A stretch of DNA of 64,000 nucleotides, from assembly GCA_011037195.1 (NCBI GenBank), contig JAAEAF010014702.1:1-64000 (forward strand), written 5' to 3'. Within the stretch, counting starts at the first letter, position 1; every line of letters begins with the position of its first letter. Below, piece after piece: positions 35,123-44,099 of this stretch. Origin of the DNA: Triatoma infestans. Lineage: Eukaryota; Arthropoda; Insecta; Hemiptera; Reduviidae. The notes under the pieces were generated by a model. The model was given only the letters and a program-made list of their open reading frames with translations. It searched no databases and had not been told where the DNA came from. A program made the position numbers and the translations under genes.

Positions 35123-36090
35123 ACCTTGGTTACCCTCACTCGCCTCGGACAGTCACGGGCAAAATGTTTGTTATCTCCACAGACATAACATGCCCTATCG
35201 GTCTGGCTGGAATTGCCCCTTCCAAAAGACGAGGTCTGTCGAGCTGGCTCTCCGCGGTTCCGACACTCTCTGGCCAGGTGGCCTGTTTGCCGGCAACGGT
35301 AACATCTAGTTCGAAGGTTCGGTACTTCCTTTGATGGCTGGGCATTCAGCTTCGGATTCTCCATCGCAAATACCGCTGGTTGTGCCCTCCCCGCTGGTTT
35401 GGGTCGCGCCTGTTCGACTAGAGTGGCCCTCTCCACCGCCTCTCTCCAATCCTTAGGTGGAAAACACTTGAGGAGGTGCCCCGCCTCCCCGGATAACCCC
35501 TGAATAAACGCGGCCGTGAGTAGGCGTTCTAACGCTGGTCTAGATAAGGCGGCCTCTAGTGCCCTCTGCGGCTCTGGCCTACTCTTCTCCCCTAACGCAC
35601 GGCACCTTACCGCGAAGTCCTGCACTGATTCTCCCTCGCGCTGTTGGACCGTGTTCAGTGCCAACAGGTACTGTTCCGGGCTGGCTAGATCACGAAACCG
35701 TTCGACTAATATTTTTTTATAGTGTTCGAAAAGCGTCCCTGGCAGATTTAATTCGGGATACGCCGCTAAGCAGGCGGCGGCAGGTCCCTTTACCTTCATA
35801 CGACACACGAGTTTCTTATTCTGTTCCGACCATGAACTGCTGAGTGCCAGCATCTCTAAATTATGCAAAAAGTCATGGACCGAGATGTTGGGGTCATCCC
35901 CACTCCATGTCTGTAGTAACTGTGAAGCACTAAGGTCCTTTCGCGTCCCATTTCCCGGCGGTTCAGACTGCCTGAGCCGCTGCAGTTCCTCCTCTAACTG
36001 CGCCTTTTCTCGCACCTGCTGGTCTTTGAACTCCTTCAGTTCCTGATTCGCGACTCGTAGAGCCTCCAACTCATCTACAATTGCATCCAT
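35008..36090 (-). CDS. gag: Gag structural protein with two CCHC zinc knuckles
   Basis: 360 residues. Residues 1-45 are charged and heptad-like (coiled coil). The middle is a capsid-like domain (retrotransposon gag type: VERFRDLASPEQYLLALN.. and QREGESVQDFAVRCR). Knuckles are CYRCRQTGHLAREC at 263-276 and CYVCGDNKHFARDC at 301-314. ATG at 36090 is ~400 bp after the 5' LTR. This frame is intact. Two knuckles are unlike Drosophila gypsy-type Gag, which lacks them. Confidence 0.93.
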   Translation of the reverse strand: MDAIVDELEALRVANQELKEFKDQQVREKAQLEEELQRLRQSEPPGNGTRKDLSASQLLQTWSGDDPNISVHDFLHNLEMLALSSSWSEQNKKLVCRMKVKGPAAACLAAYPELNLPGTLFEHYKKILVERFRDLASPEQYLLALNTVQQREGESVQDFAVRCRALGEKSRPEPQRALEAALSRPALERLLTAAFIQGLSGEAGHLLKCFPPKDWREAVERATLVEQARPKPAGRAQPAVFAMENPKLNAQPSKEVPNLRTRCYRCRQTGHLARECRNRGEPARQTSSFGRGNSSQTDRACYVCGDNKHFARDCPRRVRVTKVCQCGVTPEQEKHHPNSEGFALAPEAEQVTETGPQSLY

Positions 36091-36496
36091 GACCTCCGGC
36101 CGTATATATATTTTTTGTTAGTACAACCTGTCTAGTGGTAGCGTACTGCTATGGTCTTAGTACTACTGGCCGGGAAATACTCTTTCCAACAAGGTGTCAC
36201 ACCCCTAGGTGATTTCCCAGTCTCCCTACCACAGGGCTCCTTCCCCAAATTTTTTTACAGTAAAAAAAAAAATTTAAAACCCCCAAAATAAATTTGAAAT
36301 ATTACCTCACTTCCGATTTGTACACTGTACACAATTTTGGTGGTCAAATCCCCGATTTCGGTCCCCTTCACAGAGAAAACGCTCGGCCCTCAATTGCTGT
36401 AATCAGCAGTCCCCCTACTAGCGGTCGTATTGTCTTAGTACCCCGCCTCTCCAGTGTAGTTCGTCCGCGTAATGAAGTAGTACTTATTGCATACTA

Positions 36497-36513
36497 CCCC
36501 ACACTCGACACCA
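36497..36513 (-). other. Primer binding site
   Basis: On -, one base after the 5' LTR, TGGTGTCGAGTGTGGGG is complementary to a tRNA 3' end terminating in ..GACACCA. The TGGTGTC start is commonly tRNA-Leu-like; the exact tRNA is not determined. Confidence 0.8.
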
Positions 36514-36514
36514 G

Positions 36515-37103
36515 TGTAACGAAGCGGGCGTGTTGGGAGGGAATTGACGGAAACCCATATAGACAAGCCTTGGTTTCAGAAAATAATGTACTTATTGAAT
36601 GAAAGTTGTCTCTACAAATTATACTTTTAATAATGAACCTTACAAAAATTTAGTACTATAAAAAAACGAATACCCTTTAAAAATTAATACTATTACCTTA
36701 CAAGCTAATATCAAACTTAAGTTACAATTACTAATCAAATTCTAAGCCAAAATGTTAATACTAATCATCCTATGCCAAAACAAACAAAAAATAATAAATT
36801 CAATTATTAAATAATAAATTCTCATGCCTTGCCAGAGTTACTATGGAGAAGCTGACTCACCTAACGCCCAAGCACACAGCCATAAGCCAGGTTTCATTCT
36901 TTGCACACAACCACAGACTGACTTCCTTCGAGTTGTTATTGTAATCTCATGACAATAGGAATTCACTCCAAAGAGGGGAGGATTCCCGAGTCAGCAATCT
37001 CTGTAACATCTCTGACACGGCCTTTGCTACTCTACATTTAATTCAAATCTATATTCTACACTTAATTACGTTCAAATATTACGTTTTATATTATTTGGTT
37101 ACA
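36515..37103 (-). repeat. 5' LTR
   Basis: See the element entry. On - it begins TGTAACCAAATAATATAAAA, an A/T-rich U3 start. The 5' leader to gag (36514-36091) contains an A-run and no reading frame of note. Confidence 0.95.
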
Positions 37104-37108
37104 TGGCG

Positions 37109-37400
37109 TAAATTTAAACTTTTGTAAGAAGCAGGGGAAAAATGAAGGGAAAAAGTTGTAGGAAAACTGAATCATTATTGTTTATAATAATAAAAATAAC
37201 TAATATTACTAATTGATTAATTAACATCCATTAAATAATTCATTGATTGCTCTAATGCAATGCTTATTTTTGGAGTGAAACGATCGGTAAGCATTGTTTA
37301 ATATGTTGAAGCATGTTAATCAATTGATAATTATTATTATTATTATCATAACTAAAAATTTATTCAATTTTGTTGAAACTTTTTCCCCAACCACATAGAA
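37109..37400. other. AT-rich spacer
   Basis: Nothing recognised apart from an ATT run at 37330-37345. Confidence 0.4.
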
Positions 37401-37401
37401 C

Positions 37402-37640
37402 ACTTAGCTGATAAGCGGGTCAAGAGGCTAGCTCTTTTAAGAAGACTTGCGAAGACAAAATGGGGGCTTCGCAGCATATTCTTACGCAAGCATACACGGC
37501 TTTCGTTTGACCAGCTTTGGAATGTGGTGGAAAATTAATAACTGGTGCTGCTGAAACATCTCAAAAATAACTCGATAGAGTTCAGAACGAAGCGCTGAGA
37601 TTAGTCATATGAGGCCCACGCTCAATTCCTATTAACATAC
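37402..37640 (+). pseudogene. LINE ORF2 fragment, RT C-terminal connector
   Basis: Across two frames the translation gives KRVKRLALLRRLAKTKWG, then ASQHILTQAYTAFV*PALEC and LDRVQNEALRLV..GPRSIPI. This matches the post-RT region (LAGT.WG, TY.AFVRPALEYG, LDR.QN.ALRL.TG) of Jockey/I-type LINEs. Three stops and a frameshift; nothing else of the element remains. Confidence 0.8.
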
Positions 37641-38200
37641 ACATTGATTGTATGATCATAATCGGAGTAATTAGAAAAAAACAGTATCCAGATTGTATAA
37701 CAGGGTAATAATAGTAGTATGAGGTTACTTACTATAATGTAGGATATACCAGAACTAATAGCTTATGGCTATTAAATTATATTATTATATATAGATATAC
37801 ATATTAGAGTAATTGAGGGGAATTTGGTGTGTATAGGTAAACTAAGTGGTCTAACTGTGTGCAATAATCAATATTATGCAATTATGGAGAGAATAATTAT
37901 GTAATTATGGAGAGATGAGTTTGATTAATGTATATTTGTACCTGTGTGTATCTCTGTGTGTCGTAAGTGCGGTGGGATGCAAGATATATATATATATATA
38001 TATATAATATATATATATAAGAGAGAGAGAGAGGGAGTGAGAGAAGGGATGATAGAGAGGCAGAAACTGAAGCGCATATTGTACAATATTAACACCACTG
38101 CACTAAGATCGCTTATTATCATTAATAACTATGGTTCTGTTACTATTATCCATTCATTTTATTGAATTGTTACGAATGTTTGTACACACAAACGTACCTA
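37641..38200. other. AT-rich spacer with (TA)n and (GA)n
   Basis: (TA)n at 37984-38018 and a short purine run at 38019-38045. No gene seen. Confidence 0.45.
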
Positions 38201-38204
38201 TATA

Positions 38205-38325
38205 TATATAGTTTTTCGTCTTCAAGGGACCTCAAGACAAGTATTTCGGCTGTACATTCATTTCGAAAATTTGAAAAGTTCGCAATACTTTCTCTTATTC
38301 TTACAGCAATAAGAGAAAGTAAAAA
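38205..38325 (-). repeat. GT-repeat family 5' end, antisense, with terminal palindrome
   Basis: Reversed 5' blocks (gggacctcaagacaagtatt, catttcgaaaatttg) lead to TACTTTCTCTTATT / AATAAGAGAAAGTA, a perfect 14-bp inverted pair around 8 nt (about 38286-38321). This is the clearest example of the terminal hairpin of the family. Confidence 0.75.
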
Positions 38326-38329
38326 GTCT

Positions 38330-39030
38330 GACTGCGTAATGTAACGGAATAAACAACCCTCTGTCGTGGAAACTTTCCCACAACGACGCAACACCCGTTA
38401 TCAGCGTCATTGTGAACTATAACAGCACTTTAATTATGCCTACAGACGTTCGGACGAATGGGCTACAAAACCGGGCTACTATGTTTCCTCCTAGAAGCTG
38501 TCTTTAACTCCTACAGAAATCAGATAAAAGCCCGGCAAAATCAGGGCTTCAGTGAGTTGAAAATTCATCATTTGAAGAAGTCTCAGAACAAGCAATTGGA
38601 AGGAAACAGTCAGTCTGGGACTTTGCGTTCAGCAGCTTTATGCTATTGAGGAGTCTAGACTTACACCATTCAAGGAGTTATTTACCTCAACCAATTACTT
38701 TAAACAAGCATTCAACTGTCTGCACTAATAGAATATATAAATGTAACTGCTAAATTTATAATAATTTAAAAACATTTGTGTGTGTGCTTCCGCCTCAGTC
38801 CAAAAGGTAGGTGTAGGTTAAGCCCGCCTGAAAAAGCAGGCATCACATTACTTTAATGGAATATTTGATTTGCACTAAAAAAATATATATTAATAGGACA
38901 TACGTATATCCGACAGAGCATGGCTTCATTTGGTTTGTCGTGAACAGTTTCGGATTCTTATCTATCGTCCTAATAATACTTCGTCAACTTTATGTTTCTG
39001 TCACTTACCACACATGATTGGTACGTGAAG
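38330..39030. other. Spacer
   Basis: The 38458-38649 frame has no recognised domain. Nothing else supported. Confidence 0.4.
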
Positions 39031-39037
39031 TATGGTA

Positions 39038-39116
39038 TGACGGATAAAATCCAGCCTAGCGGACTCCAACACATATTTAACAAATATGTATACTCTCTCT
39101 ATGATTTTATCCGTCA
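39038..39116. repeat. 79-bp hairpin element
   Basis: TGACGGATAAAATC at 39038-39051 pairs perfectly with GATTTTATCCGTCA at 39103-39116, with an inner acatattt/aaatatgt pair. Confidence 0.8.
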
Positions 39117-39129
39117 CAGCATGCTTATT

Positions 39130-39300
39130 TTGTTGTTGTTGTGGTTGGTTCCGCAGAGCTGGAAAGCATCAGAGACATTTTCCGTGATAGTCTGCTTCTT
39201 TTTGTAGTCATTGACGGGTTTCGGGCGTTCGCCCATCATCAGGATGTTTTGTCAAAACAGTGTGATAACACAGATATGCACAGAGCAAATTCAGTTTATA
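39130..39300 (-). repeat. Half-copy of the 111-bp-arm foldback, antisense
   Basis: ggttggttccgcagagctgg, aaagcatcagagacattttc, gggtttcgggcgttcgccca and cagtgtgataacacaga match one arm of the 42859-43109 foldback. It ends directly at the truncated 5' end of the R1-like LINE. Confidence 0.8.
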
Positions 39301-39312
39301 CACTAAATTAAG

Positions 39313-40598
39313 TGTGTTAAGGGCTCTTATTTTTTTTAACTCGGCGAGATGGCCTGACACGCTAATGGCCCTAAAAAGAGAATTCCGAATACCAAAATAT
39401 CTTCTTAGGCTAATAGACAGCTATCACTGGAAGAGAAAGGTTATAGGTGAGTCTAAGGATGGTCGATGGCAGTTAGAGATCACAGGTGGTGTTGCACAAG
39501 GATCCGTATTGGGCCCGGAGCTATGGAATGTTATGTACGATGGTATACTTCGTATGGAAATGCCTCTCGGCACGCACCTATGCTGATGATATTATTGCTG
39601 TAATTTCAGCAAGGGATATCGACATAGCGCAACTTAGACTGAACCAGGTGATGCGCCGAATAAAAGGTTGGTTAGACGAACATGGTCTAGACCTTGCTAC
39701 GGAAAAGACGGAGACTTTGCTTGTCACGAGAAGACATATAGAGACCGAGATACCGATGGTGGTCGATCCATTAGTGATCAGAACCAAGAAAACGGTTAAA
39801 TATTTAGGTCTTCATTTGGTCTCAAGGCTTTCGTTCAGAGAACATCTCAAAGCCGTATCATCAAAAACCGAAAGGACAGTTGCGGCGCTGAGCAGAGTTA
39901 TGAGTAACCAGGGGGCCCTGCTCGACCAAAAGAAGATTGCTGATGTCCTCAATTCAATTATGTTGTACGGCTGTGAGATATGGGCCGAGAAGATGGAAAT
40001 CGCCAGGCACCAGAAAATTTTGCTCAGAGTTCAGAGGCGTGGAGCCTTAAGGATTACCAGTGCGTACCGAACGGTCTCAGGGGAAGCGGCCATGGTAATT
40101 GCAGGAGTTGTGCCGATTGACTTGATGGCAAGAGCAAGGCAGATCAAGTATATTTACCAGCGTGACCTGGAAGGCTCCGAGGCCAAGAAGCAGGCTGCTG
40201 TTTGGCTCAATGAAGCCTGGAGGACGCGATGGAGAAATGAAAACCGGGGCAGATGGACCGCCAGAATCATTCCTGATCCCGTCATCTGGGCCTCAAGGAA
40301 GCATGGCGAGGTAGATTTTTACTTGACCTCTGGACATGGGTATTTTGCTGCCTACCTCCAACGTATAGGCAAAAGGAACTCCGGAGCTTGCATATACGGT
40401 GATTCAACAACCGACGATGTCTTCCATACTTTTTTTGAATGTGTTAGATGGAGACAAAACAGAGCAAACCTCCACGAGACCGATGGACAGCTCTCCCCAG
40501 ATAATTTGTCAGAGAAGATGCTAATGGAGGTTAATAATTGGAAGTATATCTCGAATATGGTACCCACAATTTTAACAGAGAAAAGAAGAACTTTGTAA
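39313..40598 (+). pseudogene. R1-like ORF2: RT and C-terminal domain
   Basis: 39314-39586 encodes FNSARWPDTLMALKREF.., VAQGSVLGPELWNVMYDGIL. A single-base shift near 39575 moves to the 39486-40598 frame with catalytic YADD at 39579-39590, LRLNQVMRRIKGWLDEHGL, VKYLGLHL and the RVQRRGALRITSAYRTVS block typical of R1. The C-terminal knuckle reads CIYGDSTTDDVFHTFFEC, with the second Cys replaced by Gly. Confidence 0.9.
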
Positions 40599-40798
40599 AG
40601 GAATGTTGTAGGCAGATAGATGAGAAGAAGTTATGGGGCGTCCACCCGAAGTAATGCCGTGAGGCGGTTCCGGGTCGGATACTATGCCCGTTTGGATGAA
40701 GGTTTTTTTTTTTTTAGTGGGAGCAGGTCCCACACACCTGACGCAGTCGGAAGGTGCGCAGGCATTTTTTCCTCCTCAAAAAAGAAAAAGAAAAAAAA
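39313..40798 (+). mobile_element. 5'-truncated R1-like LINE
   Basis: RT begins inside the DVKGAFNSARW region and the element ends in an A-rich tail at 40776-40798. Protein blocks and the 3' end (gtccc..ggcattttttcctcctc) resemble the longer element at 47797-52470 (gtccg..gcattttcccctcttg), so they are related families. There is no rDNA flank, so it is not in the classical R1 site. Confidence 0.85.
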
Positions 40799-42430
40799 GT
40801 GCCCTTATTTTCTTCAGTGTATTGGGAGGGGCCAGGAAAGTCTGTACCAATTTGGCTGAAAATTTAATTTTTAATCAGTATTAATCAAGAAATTATTCTT
40901 GATTAATATTAACTGACGTGAGGATATATAGAATTTCAATTTGAGGCGCCCTAACCTCTCAAGTGTTATTTTTTACAAAAATTTTATATGTATTTTGTAT
41001 ATATAAATTTCTTTATTAGTTACGAAGTATCCAGTGCTATTAAAATGACCCAATTTGAAGCGGACGCAAATTGACTCCCTCACTCCTTAGCTTCCTCTCC
41101 CACACTCACTTTCATTTTCCATATAACTCCCTAATTGCGTCATATTGTTTTTTTTTATTTTTATCTTTTTTTTACACTTAATGAAAGCTTAATTATATAT
41201 TAAAAAAAAATTCTTGATAATGATAAAGGCGCCTATGAAAACTTCTGATGAAGTTTGTTCTTGGAAAGAAAATAAAATAAAAAGAAATGAATAAAGAAAA
41301 CTTATATAAAAGAATAAAGAAATTACAAAAGCAAAAAAAAAAAATTAGAAGGCTTACCACTCTCAAAGAGTTTCTACTTGATATTTTATTTTTTTTGGAA
41401 AATAAAAGAAAAGCAAGGAAAAGAGCTGACAAGACTTTATAGTTTAACAAAGTATCGGGAAATGTGACAACTACTTTTTTTTATTCTCTTCATAAAAGAA
41501 AAACTCTCCTCACAAGAGATATATATATATATATATATATATACATATTGATGTGAATGGGAAAACTTTGTTCATCCCAAAGATTGATAGAATAGATGTA
41601 TTGATGTTATTTATTGCATGTGAAAAGTACTCCACTTTTGGTTTTCGGCTGAATTTATATTTATATAACTGTTAATAGTTCAACTGATGTACGGACAGAC
41701 AAATCGAAAGAATTTTTGTACATTCAGACAGGTAAAAATTATACTGAAGTTATTCTCTTCTTTTTTTGCGCATCGACAACTTAGGTCATCAGCGCCGAAG
41801 TAGTTATTTAGGACCACTCGAGCTGGGATGACGCTTTCTTTCTCCCCACGATATCCATCGCAGCATCCATTAGAAGTAGCATGGAACCAGGGGATACTGT
41901 AGTATGACTGCCATCCCCTCCTCGTTGCAGACATCGGGGGGTGGGGTGGGGTGGAGAGCTGACAAGACGCGTGACGCCATCCTCTTCCTTTCTCACCTAA
42001 GATGGATACCAGAATGGTAGGATTATCGCCACCCCCCTGCCTCAATTTGTTTTGCCTCAATTTTACCTATCAACTATCGCGTATTAACATGATATGAAAT
42101 CTATGTACTAGTAAGTGTTTGCATGCCCTGCAAACGATATTTTCTACATCATCACTACTAAATATTATATTAAAAGGGTTATTTGCTTCTGATGTGGGTG
42201 GAGTACTCTTTTAAAGGTTCTACCTATACTGAAGTTATTATATTATTATTTTCATTTTCTTCATGGGTGGGTATGTAAAATACCAAGGGGTGGCCCTCAG
42301 CCTTCAAAAATCAAAATTGCATATACTTATTACTATTATTTGTATTATTATTAATGGGTGCCTTAAAACGCAGCGTCAAAGCTAATATGGCTCTCCTTTC
42401 CCAAAAACATACTTCTAAGAAGCCTCACGA
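40799..42430. other. Spacer with one SINE-tail-like block
   Basis: A/T-rich with (TA)n at 41519-41542. At 41768-41797 gcgcatcgacaacttaggtc atcagcgcc resembles the type-1 SINE tail (gcgcatcaacatctatggtc attggcgcc), suggesting a diverged SINE that may extend to ~42050. Other frames are unrecognised. Confidence 0.45.
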
Positions 42431-42439
42431 ACGCTCTAC

Positions 42440-43710
42440 TCAGTAAATCCTCAGTTCCTGCAATACTGCCCACAATTTACCGATCTGACTGCAATATCTT
42501 AAGTTTTCTATAATGTCCAACTTCCCAAAGCATTCCCTTGAGAGTCTTGCCCCTCCAGATAAGCGAATCCTAATACTGGCAAAATGGGGGGGGGCACTGA
42601 TCTTGGGTAATGATTGTCACAATTATGACACAAACGGTCTAGATAGTGCCTGTTTTGTGTAAATGACTAGCGTAGCCAGTCAATACAATCTACAAGGATC
42701 CTCAATTGTATTTTGTTCAGAGAGAGAAGATACAGAGATAGAGAAGAAGTATCTTATATCTTTTAGCCTGGAGATAGGCCTCCCTGTACCTCCAGTGCTT
42801 CTCCAATTCCTAATTCCTCCATTTTTGTTGTGGTGGTTGGTTCCGCAGAGCTGGAAAGCATCAGAGACATTTTCCGTGGTAGCATGCTTCATTTTGTGGT
42901 CATCGACCGGTTTCGGGCGTTCGCCCATCTTCAGGATGCGTTTTTCAGACAGTGTGACAACACAGACTCGCAGAGTGTGAAACTAAGTTACTCTATGAGA
43001 GTCTGTGTTGTCACACTGTCTGAAAAACGCATCCTGAAGATGGGCGAACGCCCGAAACCGGTCGATGACCACAAAATGAAGCAGGCTACCACGGAAAATG
43101 TCTCTGATGTCCTCCATTTTTGACATCTCTATTGCAAAATTGCTTGGTAATGGCTATACTGCTGGCTCAAGACTGCAAAACGGTAATAAGGATCTCCCTT
43201 AGCCAGCTTATCCACCCTCCATTGCCCTCTCTACACACATGTCCGGGTACCCAGAAGAGCTTCACTCTGTTCCTGTGAGCGAGACCATTAAGTCTTCTCC
43301 TTCATTCATCCATAATTTAGGGAACCTTATTCTAATTTAGAGCTTATTCAAAGCCTTTAGTGCAGCTTGACCATCAGAGAATATCCTCACATCTCTTTAA
43401 CTTCTCCCTGCCACTCTTCCACTGTGCAACAACATTCAGTGATACTAATGATCTCAGCGTGGAAAACAGTGGCCATACTCCCAAAAGGCATAGATCTTCT
43501 TTTGTTCAGGCGCGATAGTCCAGCTCCTGCTCCAGGTAGGCTTATATCCTTCTTTCTTGAACTACAAGAGTAACAATAAATAATGCCTTGATGCCATAAC
43601 TTTTCTTCATTAGCCCTCAGGGTCTTGAAGGTAAAAAGTTTAATAAGGAGTTTTGAAGGTAAAAGGTCGTTCTTCCAGAGAATTGATTTTCTGATTGTAA
43701 TTACCATTAC
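42440..43710 (-). pseudogene. LINE relic with RNase H, split by a foldback
   Basis: On -, 43590-43390 gives GAGLSRL.., MPFGSMATVFHAEIISITEC, then DGQAALKALNKL, and 43290-43190 gives HRNRVKLFWVPGHV.., GNG: RNase H with its Glu, Asp and VPGH segments, in several frames. 42660-42440 may be the C-terminal region (CHNCD.., ASIRIRLSGGARLS), less certain. The foldback at 42859-43109 sits between the two parts. No RT core remains. Confidence 0.65.
42859..43109. mobile_element. Foldback element with 111-bp arms
   Basis: Arms 42859-42969 and 42999-43109 match at 110 of 111 positions around a 29-nt loop. Each has catcagagacattttccg at the outer end, gaccggtttcgggcgttcgc in the middle and cagtgtgacaacacagactc inside. 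Single-arm relatives lie at 11235, 39130 and 52615. The 42663-43123 frames are translations of it. Confidence 0.92.
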
Positions 43711-43719
43711 AGTAATAGA

Positions 43720-44095
43720 GATCCCTCTATCAGCTGATCTCGATGGGGAACCAGATTTTGTCCCTGCAAGTATTAGTCAAAACCTCCGTCTTAGCAAAAG
43801 AAGAGAAAGGGGAAATCTGTTAAATATATAAGGGAGCAGTAACTTTTACAGTATTCGAGTATTCCAATATTTTTGAATTTTACAGTGTGTCTACAGGAAA
43901 CATTGGAGATATTACCAAATTCCATATTTCATATAAATATTTCTACCTCCACCTCCTACTGTCCCTCTCTCGCTCATACTACTTGTACCTAGGTCCTTAT
44001 ATTGTTTATTTTATTAATACTTACACTGTAAGTAAATAATTTGTCAAACAAGGTAATTTAATTGTTAGTTAGTTCTAGTTGTATCACATTATATC
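43720..44095. other. Spacer
   Basis: No gene recognised. Confidence 0.4.
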
Positions 44096-44099
44096 AGTA

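Larger units (their letters stand above)
28330..37103 (-). mobile_element. Ty3/gypsy LTR retrotransposon with env, complete provirus form
   Basis: 8774 bp bounded by LTRs 28330-28919 and 36515-37103, both TGTAAC..TTACA on +. Flanking TGGCG occurs at 28325-28329 and 37104-37108, a 5-bp target duplication. Genes lie on - in the order gag, protease, RT/RNase H, integrase, env. Gag has two CCHC knuckles and integrase a GPY-like WSGPYIV. GC content is clearly higher than in the flanks. Frameshifts and stops break pol and env, so this copy is not autonomous as read. Confidence 0.97.

Noticed and set aside
42663..43123. Protein genes across the 42.7-43.1 kb region
   Set aside because: These frames are translations of the two arms of a foldback element.
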